A stretch of DNA of 64,000 nucleotides. It comes from Rutidosis leptorrhynchoides. Lineage: Eukaryota > Streptophyta > Magnoliopsida > Asterales > Asteraceae. Below the pieces are notes generated by a model. It saw nothing but the letters and a program-made list of their open reading frames with translations, was not told the DNA's origin and ran no database searches. Made by a program: the position numbers and the translations under genes. The DNA lies in contig NC_092341.1 of assembly GCF_046630445.1 (NCBI RefSeq), positions 7,566,001 to 7,630,000 of the forward strand. Reading direction: 5' to 3'. Shown piece by piece: positions 50,643 through 61,375 of the stretch (position 1 is the first letter of the stretch; each line of letters begins with the position of its first letter).

Positions 50643-52290
50643 TGTGACGACCCTGGAATATCTGACCAAGTTTAAACTTAATATATATATGATTTCGACA
50701 CGATGAGCAAAGCCTGTAATGTTGAGTCTCGAAAATTTTGAACTGTTTCATATATCCACATGACCTTCGACCATTCTCGATGATTCACGAACCTATAATG
50801 TATATATAAATGATTATATATGTAAATAGTTATATATAATAAATTAAATATGTTACCGAACTATTATAAGATAAATTAAGGTAACCAAAACTTGTTATTT
50901 GAATATATGGAGTATATTGACTATAAATAATTTTGAATATGATTTATCAACGATTAAATGTATACCTTAAATTATTTGTTTCAAAATAAATAATTAGTAT
51001 ATCTATCTAAGCAACAAAAACTTAAAAATTTAAAACAATGTTATATATAATAGTTGAATATATATATAGATGACTGCAATACAATTGATGATTGTTTGTT
51101 TATTGTAATATATTAAAATGTACAAATATTAGATTTATGTATATAATTAGTAGACACTACATACTTAATAAACTGTAATTGAAGTATATTAAATGTAACC
51201 GCAAGTTAAAAATATAACTATTATGACAAATATTATTATTACTAATTCCATTAATATCAATAATAGTAACATTAATAAATACTAAATATTAAAATTTTAA
51301 TAAGTTTAATGTAATGATTATCAAAATAAATACTTAAAATATACACATTACTATCAGAATGATTCAAAGTATTATTTAGTTGTAATTTAGATATTATTAG
51401 CTAACATGATTACTACATGTATCATATATTGATTATTAGTAATGTTCTAATTATTACTGGTATTATAATTATTATCATAGTTATATGTTTCATAATCATT
51501 TTTTATTTAACATTATTAATAACACTATTTTTAAATATTAGTATTAGTTTTATGATTGTTAAAAAAAAATATATATATTATTATTATTATAATTTCTGCT
51601 ACTATTATTAATATTGCACCATAGTTATTTTTATGTTATTAACATTATTTTATTATCAGAATTTATGATATTTAAAAGTACTAATATTATTAATATATAT
51701 TTATTAAATATTAAGATAAAAAAAAGGGGGGGGGGGGTAGGTACAAATAATGACGCCTAAGGTAGTATCAATTATCATATTCATATTTTTCCTTTTGTCT
51801 TTTTTTTTTCTTCTTCCCTGTCCTTCTCATACTCGTGATTTATATGTCGAGGGGATCTTCCATATAATGAAATCGATTAATTCATGTTGAGAAAGATAAG
51901 TCATTCAAGTTCTCTCAATATCTTTATCATTACAATTTTTTTACAGAATCAAATTTTTGTTTTATTTTATTTCTACCCATAACCTATGTTCTTGACAAAT
52001 TATACCATAATTCAATTTCAACTACCATTTAAAAATCTAAGAATTCAATTGTATTAGGAATCGTTCACTTAATCTAACGGTAAGATTACAATCTCCAATT
52101 CTTTCTATTTAATTCGAATTTTTGAGTCAAAGGAAATTTTCAAAAAGTCAACGATTATGTTCTTGAAGAAAATTCGAGTATGTTGTTACAAATTAACTGC
52201 AATCAACGATTTCAATAGTTTCATGGAGTGAAATACAATCTATTTTATGTTATAAGCTTAACCTCAAACGCTCTCCTTATCTCAATCAAT

Positions 52291-52328
<38 letters not shown>

Positions 52329-54413
52329 TGCTGCGTCGAACAACAGCACTCTTTTTTTTATATATATATATTTTTTTGCTTTCCATATACAAACAATTAT
52401 ATTTGTTTACTGATTTTCAAATTACGAAATTGATTCAAACCATAAACTAGTTAAAATGTTTGTTAATTTGATAGATGGGTCGTCTAGTTCATTATAGAAG
52501 GAGGAAAATAAACAGAAAAAGAAAACGTGTTAAATTTATAAAGGGCGATATAAAGTCAGATAAGCAGCAGGCAGAAGAGTGGTGTGTAGTGTTGTTATAT
52601 TAACAATAGGTCGCGGGTTCAATCCCCATCTGTTGCGTTTTTTTTAGAAAATGAAGGGAAGAAGAAACTGTGAGGACAGAAAGATAGGTTATATAAAAAT
52701 GAATTCGGGTTATAACAGAAAAACAGGCTCAGAGGATTGGTTTGAGTACGTTCTGGGCTAGCAAGGGGTCGTGGGTTCGATCTTGGTCCATGGCATTTTA
52801 TTTTAGAGGTCTTTTAAGGTAGTTCTACTTTCATTATTTATTATTATTATTATTATTCTTTTTTTATTATTATTATTAATATTATTATTATTATTATTTT
52901 GAATGTTATTACTATAATCATTATTATTGTTATTATTAGTAGTTATTATTATTAATACTAGTAATATGTTTATTAGGATAATTAAAAATAATATCATTAT
53001 GGTTATTACTAAATATAACTATTATTATTATTAACATAATTAGGAATGTTATTATTATTATTATGAGTAGTTTGAAAATGATAGAATTTATTATTATTTT
53101 CCTTAAATACTAGTATTAGTGTCATTTTTATAGTTATTAGTATTATTATTATCATTATTAACATAAGCATCATTAAAAGTAATATTTATTGTAATTATTA
53201 TTATCATTATTAATAAAATTATTATTTTGTGTATTAGTAACCAAATAATATCAAAACTATCAATATATATGTTTTTAAAATATACTTATTACAAATACTA
53301 TAATTATATTAGTATTTCATGTAACTAAATATAACAAACTATTAATTTATAAATATAACATTAAACAATTATGTACATATATATAGATATATTAATTTAA
53401 CTAAATGTATAGATTTTAACCATTTTAATTATATATAAAATAAGTAAATATAACATATACTTTAAGATATAAAATATGTATATATTTTAGATGGAATCTA
53501 ATATAAATTATATAAACTACAAATACATAAATGATATATAATTAATAAAGGAAATTATGTGATTTCCAGTATATGTATTAATATATATACAATTGATATA
53601 GGTTCGTGAATCCGAGGCCAACCTTGCATTGTTTACTTGCTCAATGTCGTTCTATGTGTTTTTACTACAAAATACATTAGGTGAGTTTCATTTGCTCCCT
53701 TTTTTACTCATTACATTTTTGGGCTGAGAATACATGCAAATGCTTTATTAACTGTTTTACAATATTTATATGTGTGAGTTTCATTACTCCCCTTTTAAAT
53801 GCTTTTGCAATATATATTTTTGGGACTGAGAATGCATGCGTTTTTATAAATGTTTTACGGGATAGACACAAGTAATCGAAACTGCATTATATGGTTGAAT
53901 GATCGAAATCGAATATGCCCCTTTTTATTGAGTCTGGTAATCTAAGAATTAGGGAACAGACACCCTAATTGACGCGAACTCTAAAGATAGATCTATCGGG
54001 CCCAACAAGCCCCATCCAAAGTACCGGATGCTTTAGTACTTCGAAATTTATATCATGTCCGATGGAGGATCCCGGAATGATGGGGATATTCTTATATACA
54101 TATTGTGAATGTCGGTTACCAGGTGTTCAATCCATATGAATGATATTTTTGTCTCTATGCATGGGACGTATGTTTATGAGAAATGGAAATATGAAATCTT
54201 GTGGTCTATTAAAAATTATGAAATGATTATTTATGTTAAACTAATGAACTCACCAACCTTTTGGTTGACACTTTAAAGCATGTTTATTCTCAGGTATGAA
54301 AGAAACGTTCCGCTGTGCATTTGCTCATTTTAAAGACAGTATTTGGAGTCGATCATCGCAATGGAACCAGTTGTTGGTGACTTCGTCCAGATGGATTAGG
54401 ATGGGTCCTTTCA
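50643..54413 (+). repeat. 3' LTR of element D
   Basis: 3771 bp, almost identical to the left LTR. Visible differences include ATATCTGACC for ATATCCGACC near the start, a longer T-run, one extra ATT unit, and ATGGATTAGG for ATGGTTTAGG near the end. Confidence 0.95.
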
Positions 54414-57354
54414 GTCTTCGTTGGCGTTGCACATACGTTTTATGACCTTCTTCCATAAGGATTTTATGTGTGCAATACGAAGGACTTATTCCTTTAATAT
54501 CATGAATCTTCCAAGCAATGGCTGGTTTATGAGCTTTCAACACAGAAATGAGTTGTGATTTCTCATTTTCAGTAAGAGAAGACGATATTATTACAGGTAA
54601 TTCAGATTCACCATGTAAATAAGCGTATTCCAAATGGTTTGGAAGTGGCTTTAACTCTAATTTCGGAGGTTCTTCTATCGATGATTTGTATCGATATCTG
54701 TCTTCTTCTTTTAGCATTTGAATTTCTTCTGTTGTTGGTTCATATCCATTAGCTATAAGTGTAGCTAACATTTCAGCTTCATCAATTGGTTCATTACCTT
54801 CTCCTAAAGAACATTCTCCTGTTCCTTGTAATTCTGGAAATTCTTCTAATAATTCTGCATGTGCATCTATAGTTTGAATATAATAACATGTATCATCTGC
54901 AGATTGTGGTTGTTGCATTGCTCTATCAACTGAAAAGGTAACACTCTCATCCTCTATACTTAGGGTTAATTTCTTACCGAACACGTCTATCATTGCTTTA
55001 GCCGTATTTAAGAATGGTCTTCCTAATATGAGAGGAACTTGAGAATCTTCTTCCATATCCAGAACAACAAAATCTACTGGAAATACTAAAGTACCAACTT
55101 TAACTAGCATCTTCTCCATTATCCCTCTAGGATATTTTATTGATATATCGGCTAGTTGTATGCTTATTCTGGTTGGTTTCAATTCTCCAAGGTCTAGTTT
55201 AGCGTATAGTGAATACGGCATTAGATTTATACTAGCACCTAAGTCTGCCAATGCTTCTATTGAACTAAGACTACCCAGAAAACATGGAATTGTGAAACTT
55301 CCTGGATCAGATAGTTTTTCTGGTATCTTATTCAACAGCACTGCTGAACAATTAGCATTCATGGTAACAGCCGAGAGTTCTTCCATTTTCTTTCTATTTG
55401 AGATTAGATCTTTCAAGAATTTAGCATATCTAGGCATTCCTGAAATCACATCAATGAAAGGAAGATTTACATTTATCTGTTTAAACATATCCAAGAATTT
55501 GGATTGCTCGGCTTCAAGTTTCTCTTTCTTCATTTTACTCGGGTAAGGAAGTGGTGGTTGGTATGGTTTAACATAAGGTTTAGCCTTAACTGTGTTATCT
55601 TCATTAACCTTTTCAACTACCGGTTCTTTTTCCTTATCTTGATTAGGTTGGGGTTCTTGTGGAGTAGGAATAGCTTCATCAGAAGTTACAGGTATTTCAG
55701 GTGGTTTAAGTGTTGTACCACTTCTTGTGGTAATAGCTTTAGCTGTTTCATTCCGGGGGTTAGTATTTGTATCACTAGGTAGACTTCCCGGTGTTCTTTC
55801 ACCTATTAACCTTGCTAGGTTACTTACTTCTTGTTCCAGATTTTGAATAGAAGCTTGTTGATTTCTAAATGCTTGAGCATTTTGTTCATTAGTTTGTTTT
55901 TGAGATGTGAAAAACTGCGTTTGAGTTTCAACTAGCTTCGTCATCATATCTTCTAAATTCAGCTTTTTATCATCGGTTTGTTGTGGTGGTTTGTTTTGAA
56001 AATTAGGTCTTTGCTAATTGTAATTATTATTGGATACTTGTTGATTGCTAGGACCTTGTTGGTTGTTGTATGGAATATTTCGGTTATAGTTCTGGTTTTG
56101 ATTGTAAATCGGTCTTGGCGGTTGATAATTATTCTGATAATTATTTCCATGCCTTTGGTTTATGTATGAAATATTCTCTCTTTGTTCCATTGTTAATTCA
56201 ATACTAAGACAATCTTTTGTCAAATGTGGTCCTCCACACTGCTCACAACTAATTCGTATTGAGTGAATATCTTTAGTCATCTTTTCCATTCGTCTCTCCA
56301 CAGCATCTATCTTTGCGGAAATGGAATCTAAGTCATGGCTAGAATCGGCTCTAGCTGCTTTAGATGATCTAACGATATCTTTTTCTTGGTGCCACTCATG
56401 TGAGTGGGAAGAAGTGTTATCAATAATTTTGTAAGCATCAGTTTCGGTTTTCTTCATAATAGAACCACCAGCTGCTATATCTATGTCTTTCCTTGTAGTG
56501 ATGTCGCATCCTTGGTAGAATATTTGTACTATTTGACAGGTGTCTAAACCATGTTGCGGACATCCTCTCAACAACTTTCCAAATCTTGTCCACGCCTCAT
56601 ATAGAGTTTCATTTGGTTTCTGTGTGAACGTAACAATTTCTCCTTGAAGTCTTACGGCTTTAGATGCAGGAAAGAATTGTTTAAGAAAATTTTCAACTAA
56701 AACATCCCATGTATCAATCGCCCCTTCAGGTAACGATTCCAACCAATCTTTGGCTTCTCCCTTTAAAGTCCAGGGAAATAACATGAGATATATCTGTTCA
56801 TCCTCCACTTCTCGGATTTTAAATAGTGTGCAGATCCTATTAAAGGTACGTAGATGTTCATTTGGATCTTCCTTCGGCGCACCACTAAATTGGCATTGAT
56901 TAGTCACCATGTGTAGAATTTGTCCTTTGATTTCATAATCTGGCGCATTAATGTCTGGATGAGTAATTGCGTGACCTTGGCCAGTGCGTTTAGCTCTCAT
57001 TCGGTCTTCCATACTTAAAGGTTCCAGATTCTCCATAATTGAATTTGTTGAATCGGAATCACTAGAGGATTCTGATTTAATGGTTCGTTCCTCAACAATC
57101 TCTGTTTGAATGATTGGTGGTTCCGGAGGAAAGTTTAGTGGTTCAGAATCTACGAATCGTCCTTGAATATTCTCCGGATTCTCAATTGTGAGGTCGGGTT
57201 CAAAAAATGGATTATCGAAAATTTGAACTGGAGTACTTGGTCGACTGGATGACGATTCTAAAGAAAAATCAACGGCAGTAATATTTGCTAAATGTCTTGA
57301 TCTAGTTACAGGTGGTGAACGTACAAAAAGTGGTGAACGTCTTGCTCGGTGCAT
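54414..57354 (-). pseudogene. gag-pol: Gag-protease and start of RT of element B, with a TAG
   Basis: Reads from ATG at 57354 through the gag domain, the zinc knuckle [13 protein letters not shown], the N/Q-rich linker, protease (DLGA) and the first residues of RT to the insertion of D at GTCTT. A TAG (56014-56016) replaces a glutamine codon present in A (CAG to TAG). The frame is the same on both sides. The open frame then runs by chance into the end of D to 54325. Its 3' half is at 39804-42471. Confidence 0.93.
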
Positions 57355-58861
57355 TCACTGAATATCCTATTAGTTTTTAAAAGGAAATAAAAATTATAAT
57401 AAGTTATCCAATCAATAGACTTTTCTGATTTTGCCCACGTTTCGAATAGCCAAAAGATGCAGCAGAGGGGCAGGATTCGTTTGGTCTCAATATAATTGAG
57501 GACTGTTTGGCTCCAATAACCCGGTCCATGTACAAATCTAACTATTACTACGAACCAGAAAATTTTGATGTCTATCAATTTAACCACTTAAAATAAATTT
57601 TCGTAATTTTAAGAAATTTAGATAAGAAGTAGAATAAAAATCTATGTCCTAAAACTTAGAATAGCGAGAAATAAGAAAGAAAAAGAGCGCGTCGAAAAAA
57701 GGTCGAAAAAAAAATGGTTGAAAAATAAAAGGTGACGGAAAAATAAAAGAAACTTATAACACTTAAAAAAACACTTGACTAACCTAACCTTATTACTACA
57801 ACTAACTTAAAATTATAATCGCAAATTGAGATTACTAATTGTATTGATAATTGATACATAGGTAAAAGTCGTCTAAAAATATTAAAGCTTACAGGAAAAA
57901 TTAAATCCCAAATGGAAATAACTTAAAAAGAAACTAAAACTTAAAAAGGCGTCGCAAAATTCTAAAGTACCTAAATCTTAGTCGAAAGAAAAAGCACTTA
58001 AGGAATTCTACGGCAAAGCCTAAAAATCTAGAAGTAAAAATAACTATGGCAAAAACTATGAATTAAAACTAAATACGAGCGAAAAATACAAATGTTACGC
58101 TAAAACGATTAAAAAGGGACAAAATATAAAAATATACAAAAAGTTGTAAAAAGTACAATTTTTATAAAAATATTATTTTTATATTATTTATTTATTAAAA
58201 CTATTAATTTTACAATTTAATTAAACTAATTTAACTAAATAAAACAAATTAAATAAAAAGAAACTTTAAAATAAAACTAATTATAATAATAATTATTATT
58301 TAGGGTTAATAATAATAATAATTAATAATTACCCGTAATTAATGCTGAATTAGGGTTCTGTCGGTGTCAGAGTGTCTCCGCGAGTCGCGGCATTCCAAGC
58401 ATCAAACCCCGCGAGTCGCGGGGTTCCAGAATTCAACTCAGGTACAGTTTTTAATTCGACGTTTTTTATTTTTATTTTATGTTTTATATTTTCTGTTTTC
58501 AAATCTAAAATATTTGTATAATAAAAACTTATATTTTAAAAAACTAGAATAAAAATAGAACTACTTTATAATTTAATAAATATCTTAAAAATAGATTTAT
58601 ATATATATTAAAAAAAAAAATTTCGGTTTTTTTTTTATGTTTTAAATAAAAACAAAATACTTAAATAAAACTTATATAAAAATAAAGAAACTTTATAAAA
58701 CTTAAATATTTAACAAAAACTTAAAAATACTTATATTTTTGTTTTTCTTTTTATATTTTCGAATATTTAAAACGTATTTTTATAAAAACGAATTTTAATA
58801 AAAGTAAACTAAATTTTTTTTTTTTAATTAACGTTGCGCTTCCGGCTTTTAAGCTAAATGA
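57355..58861 (-). other. 5' leader of element B (no gene)
   Basis: Counterpart of 8050-9432 in element A, A-rich, with palindromes at 58376-58423. Confidence 0.75.
58376..58423. repeat. Paired GC-rich palindrome, leader copy, element B
   Basis: CTCCGCGAGTCGCGG (58376-58390) and CCCCGCGAGTCGCGGGG (58407-58423), the same paired variant as in the leader of A. Confidence 0.85.
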
Positions 58862-58879
58862 TCCCCGGCAGCGGCGCCA
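58862..58879 (-). promoter_or_regulatory. Primer binding site of element B (tRNA-Asp type)
   Basis: TGGCGCCGCTGCCGGGGA on the minus strand, identical to element A, nine bases from the LTR. Confidence 0.87.
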
Positions 58880-58888
58880 AAAATAACT

Positions 58889-60887
58889 TGATGTTTATGC
58901 GAGGTGTATATAAAATAGCTTTAAATTTTACAAGGAAATACTATTAAATACGATACAATTTTACACAAGATATTTATTTATTTATAGAATGGATATACTT
59001 AAACCTTGCTACAACACTTATAGGCAGTGTACCTAATCGTACAGTAGTGTAGTTTTTAGTAAGTCCGGTTCGTTCCACAGGGAAAATCTTTAAACAAAGC
59101 TTAACGCTATATTAGTTTACTTTTATAAAAATACAAATATATATATATAAGTAATATTATTATTATAAAGGGGGGTTTTTACCGTTTAATGACCGGTTTG
59201 TCGATTTTAAAACTTTAGTCGCAGTTAAAACCAAATGTAAAATAATAAATAAATACAAGACTTAATTTAAACCGTAAAGTAAATAACGATAATGAAATTG
59301 CGATTAATAAAAATGCGATAAAATAAACTTGCGATAATTAAAAAGTACGATAATTAAAAGTGCAATTAAATACAATAACAATAAAAATGCGATAATTAGA
59401 AGTGCAATTAAATATAAAATAAAGGAAATTAAATATGAAATAAAAGAATTATGCTTATTTAAACTTCCGTAATCATGATGTTTGACGTGTTGATTTTAGT
59501 TTTATGCCCATGGGTTAATTGTCCTTTGTCCTGGATTATTTAATATGTCCGTCTGGTTTTTGTCCATAACAGTCCATCAGTCATAAATATAAAGTGCGAG
59601 TATCCTCGTCAAATTATCCTTACACCTGAAGTTAAATATTCCAACTAATTGGGGACTTAAACTGTAACAAGATTTTAATACTTTGTTTAATAATTACACC
59701 AGGATGTCGACTGAGTGTAACCCAAGGTTTTAATATTTTGTTATCAATTATGTCAAGTGTCCTTTTACATAATTTCACCCCTGTTTTAATTATTCTAGTG
59801 GCTATTAATCCATTCCCGTGTCCGGTTAAATGAACGATTATTCGTACATATAAATACCCCGCCCATCGTGTCCGATCGAGTGTATATGGTAATTTATAGG
59901 GACGCCCAATTGTAAATCTTTATATTAACATTAACAAACTATCATTTAGTTAAACAAATATAAAGCCCATTAATAGCCCATAGTCTAATTTCCACAAGTG
60001 TCGTTCTTTTGTCCAAACCCCAATTATGGTACAAAGCCCAATTACCCAATTTTAGTAATTAGCCCAACATCATGATTACTTCGGATTAAATAAGCATAAT
60101 AATAACTTAGCTACGAGACATTAAATTAAAAAGGTTGAACATAACTTACAATGATTAAAAATAGCGTAGCGTTACACGGACAGAATTTCGACTTACACCC
60201 TTACAACATTCGCTAACATACCCTTATTATTAGGATTAAAATTAAAATTAAAATTAAAATATAAATTATATATATATATATTTACGTATATATTGAGAGA
60301 GAGATAGATTAGGGATTGTGAAAAATGATCAGAATTCGGTTGGCTTTATAGGGAATTGAGTTCAGGGATACTCCGCGACTCGTGGCAATTTTTGCCTTCA
60401 AACTCCGCGAGTCGCGGAGTTTGAAAATACAGCTCAAAAACTTTGGAGTCTTTCTTGCCGACGGATTTTTATTATTTATATAATATATAACTAATTATAA
60501 GAATTATTTAAATATTATATTATATTTATGTGCATAGTTGACTTGTAATTTTTAGTCCGTTGCGTCGAGCGTTGAGAGTTGACTCTGGTCCCGGTTCCGG
60601 ATTTTCGAACGTCCTTGCGTACAATTTAATATCTTGTACTTTGCGTTTTGAATCTTGTACTCTTGTAATTTCGAGACGTTTCTTATCAATAATTGGAACC
60701 TCTTTGATTGTATTTTGTACTTTTGAGCTTTTTGGTCGTTTGCGTCTTGAATTCGTCGAATCTGTCTTTTGTCTTCACCTTTTATTATTTAAACGAATAT
60801 CACTTTTAAATAGAACAATTGCAACTAAAAGCTTGTCTTTCTTGAGGAATAATGCTATGAAATATATGTTCGTTTTTAGCATTATCA
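58889..60887 (-). repeat. 5' LTR of element B
   Basis: 1999 bp; pairs with 31899-33890. Palindrome pair at 60371-60419; here the first site has one C to T change (CTCGTGG). Confidence 0.95.
60371..60419. repeat. Paired GC-rich palindrome, 5' LTR copy, element B
   Basis: Sites 60371-60385 (one C to T change at a CpG) and CTCCGCGAGTCGCGGAG (60403-60419, perfect). Confidence 0.85.
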
Positions 60888-60892
60888 AACAC

Positions 60893-61035
60893 GCTGTCTT
60901 ATCAACGGCCATAACGGTTATGTTCCACAAGACCAAGGATGGGAAGTAATCCTAGTAAAACCAGAATGCATGACTTGTTTCTGGACGTATGAATTACGTG
61001 TCTTTATTGCCTTTGCTGAACGACTTGTGTACTAG
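60893..61035 (+). pseudogene. F-box protein gene, 3' part
   Basis: Continues the frame broken at 31898: 47 codons to TAG (61033-61035), counting the codon that spans the junction. It includes a CX2CFW motif typical of the end of At2g35280-type F-box proteins, as I recall them. The upstream AACAC (60888-60892) is the second target-duplication copy. 340 bases separate the stop from gag of element C. Confidence 0.85.
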
Positions 61036-61375
61036 CTAGAATTATCTTCACAACCATCTTGTATCAAATTTATTGTGTGCTATATTTCATGCTATATGTA
61101 AAATAAGCGGTATTGTAAGTTTGTAAAATATTGTGTAAAAGTTTGAACGCGAAATATTATTATAACCAGTTTTTCATATAGAATTGTAGTAGTTGAATTG
61201 TATATTAGCTACTAAGTATGAACTTAACGGGTAGGTACTACCCGAACTTAAACTTATAAAACGCTAATATGAAGAAAAGGTTTTATAAATGAGTTCATAT
61301 TATGCTACGAAATACTATTAACTACTCTTAATATTCTGTATGATTAACTTGTTCCATTTGACTATTTTGAAGGAA
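61036..61375 (+). other. Spacer between F-box gene and gag in element C
   Basis: Holds an inverted repeat CGGGTAGGTACTACCCG (61228-61244) preceded by AA, so that it contains AACGGGTAGGTAC, the same sequence as the 3' polypurine tract of D. No ORF. Confidence 0.65.

Larger units (their letters stand above)
42472..54413 (+). mobile_element. Tekay-like LTR element D without gag or pol, TSD GTCTT
   Basis: 11,942 bp, with LTRs 42472-46233 and 50643-54413 and the 5-bp repeat GTCTT at 42467-42471 and 54414-54418. It has an initiator-Met primer site after the left LTR and a purine-rich tract before the right one. The 4.4-kb interior has no gag, protease, RT or integrase motif, so it must have moved with proteins made by another element (a large non-autonomous, LARD-like element). 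The LTRs differ at only a handful of sites by eye, mostly in homopolymers and microsatellites, so it is the youngest dated layer of the nest. Confidence 0.93.
31899..60887 (-). mobile_element. Athila-type element B, nested in the F-box gene, TSD AACAC
   Basis: Bounded by LTRs 31899-33890 and 58889-60887, with the 5-bp repeat AACAC at 31894-31898 and 60888-60892. Without element D it is about 17 kb, and it has the same layout as A. From 5' to 3' on the minus strand: LTR, primer site, leader, gag, protease, RT, RNase H, integrase, accessory ORF, intron, env-like ORF, 3' region, LTR. It is dead: TAG in gag (56014-56016), TAG in RNase H (41253-41255), TGA in the accessory ORF (39421-39423), TAA in the env-like ORF (36785-36787), and element D inside RT. 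By eye the two LTRs differ at roughly 16 of 1990 sites. Confidence 0.96.

Noticed and set aside
54325..54413. Extension of the B pol frame into element D
   Set aside because: These codons come from the end of D's LTR and are a junction artefact.
42472..54413. Element D as an autonomous Tekay element
   Set aside because: No gag, protease, RT, RNase H or integrase motif was found in any frame of its 4.4-kb interior.
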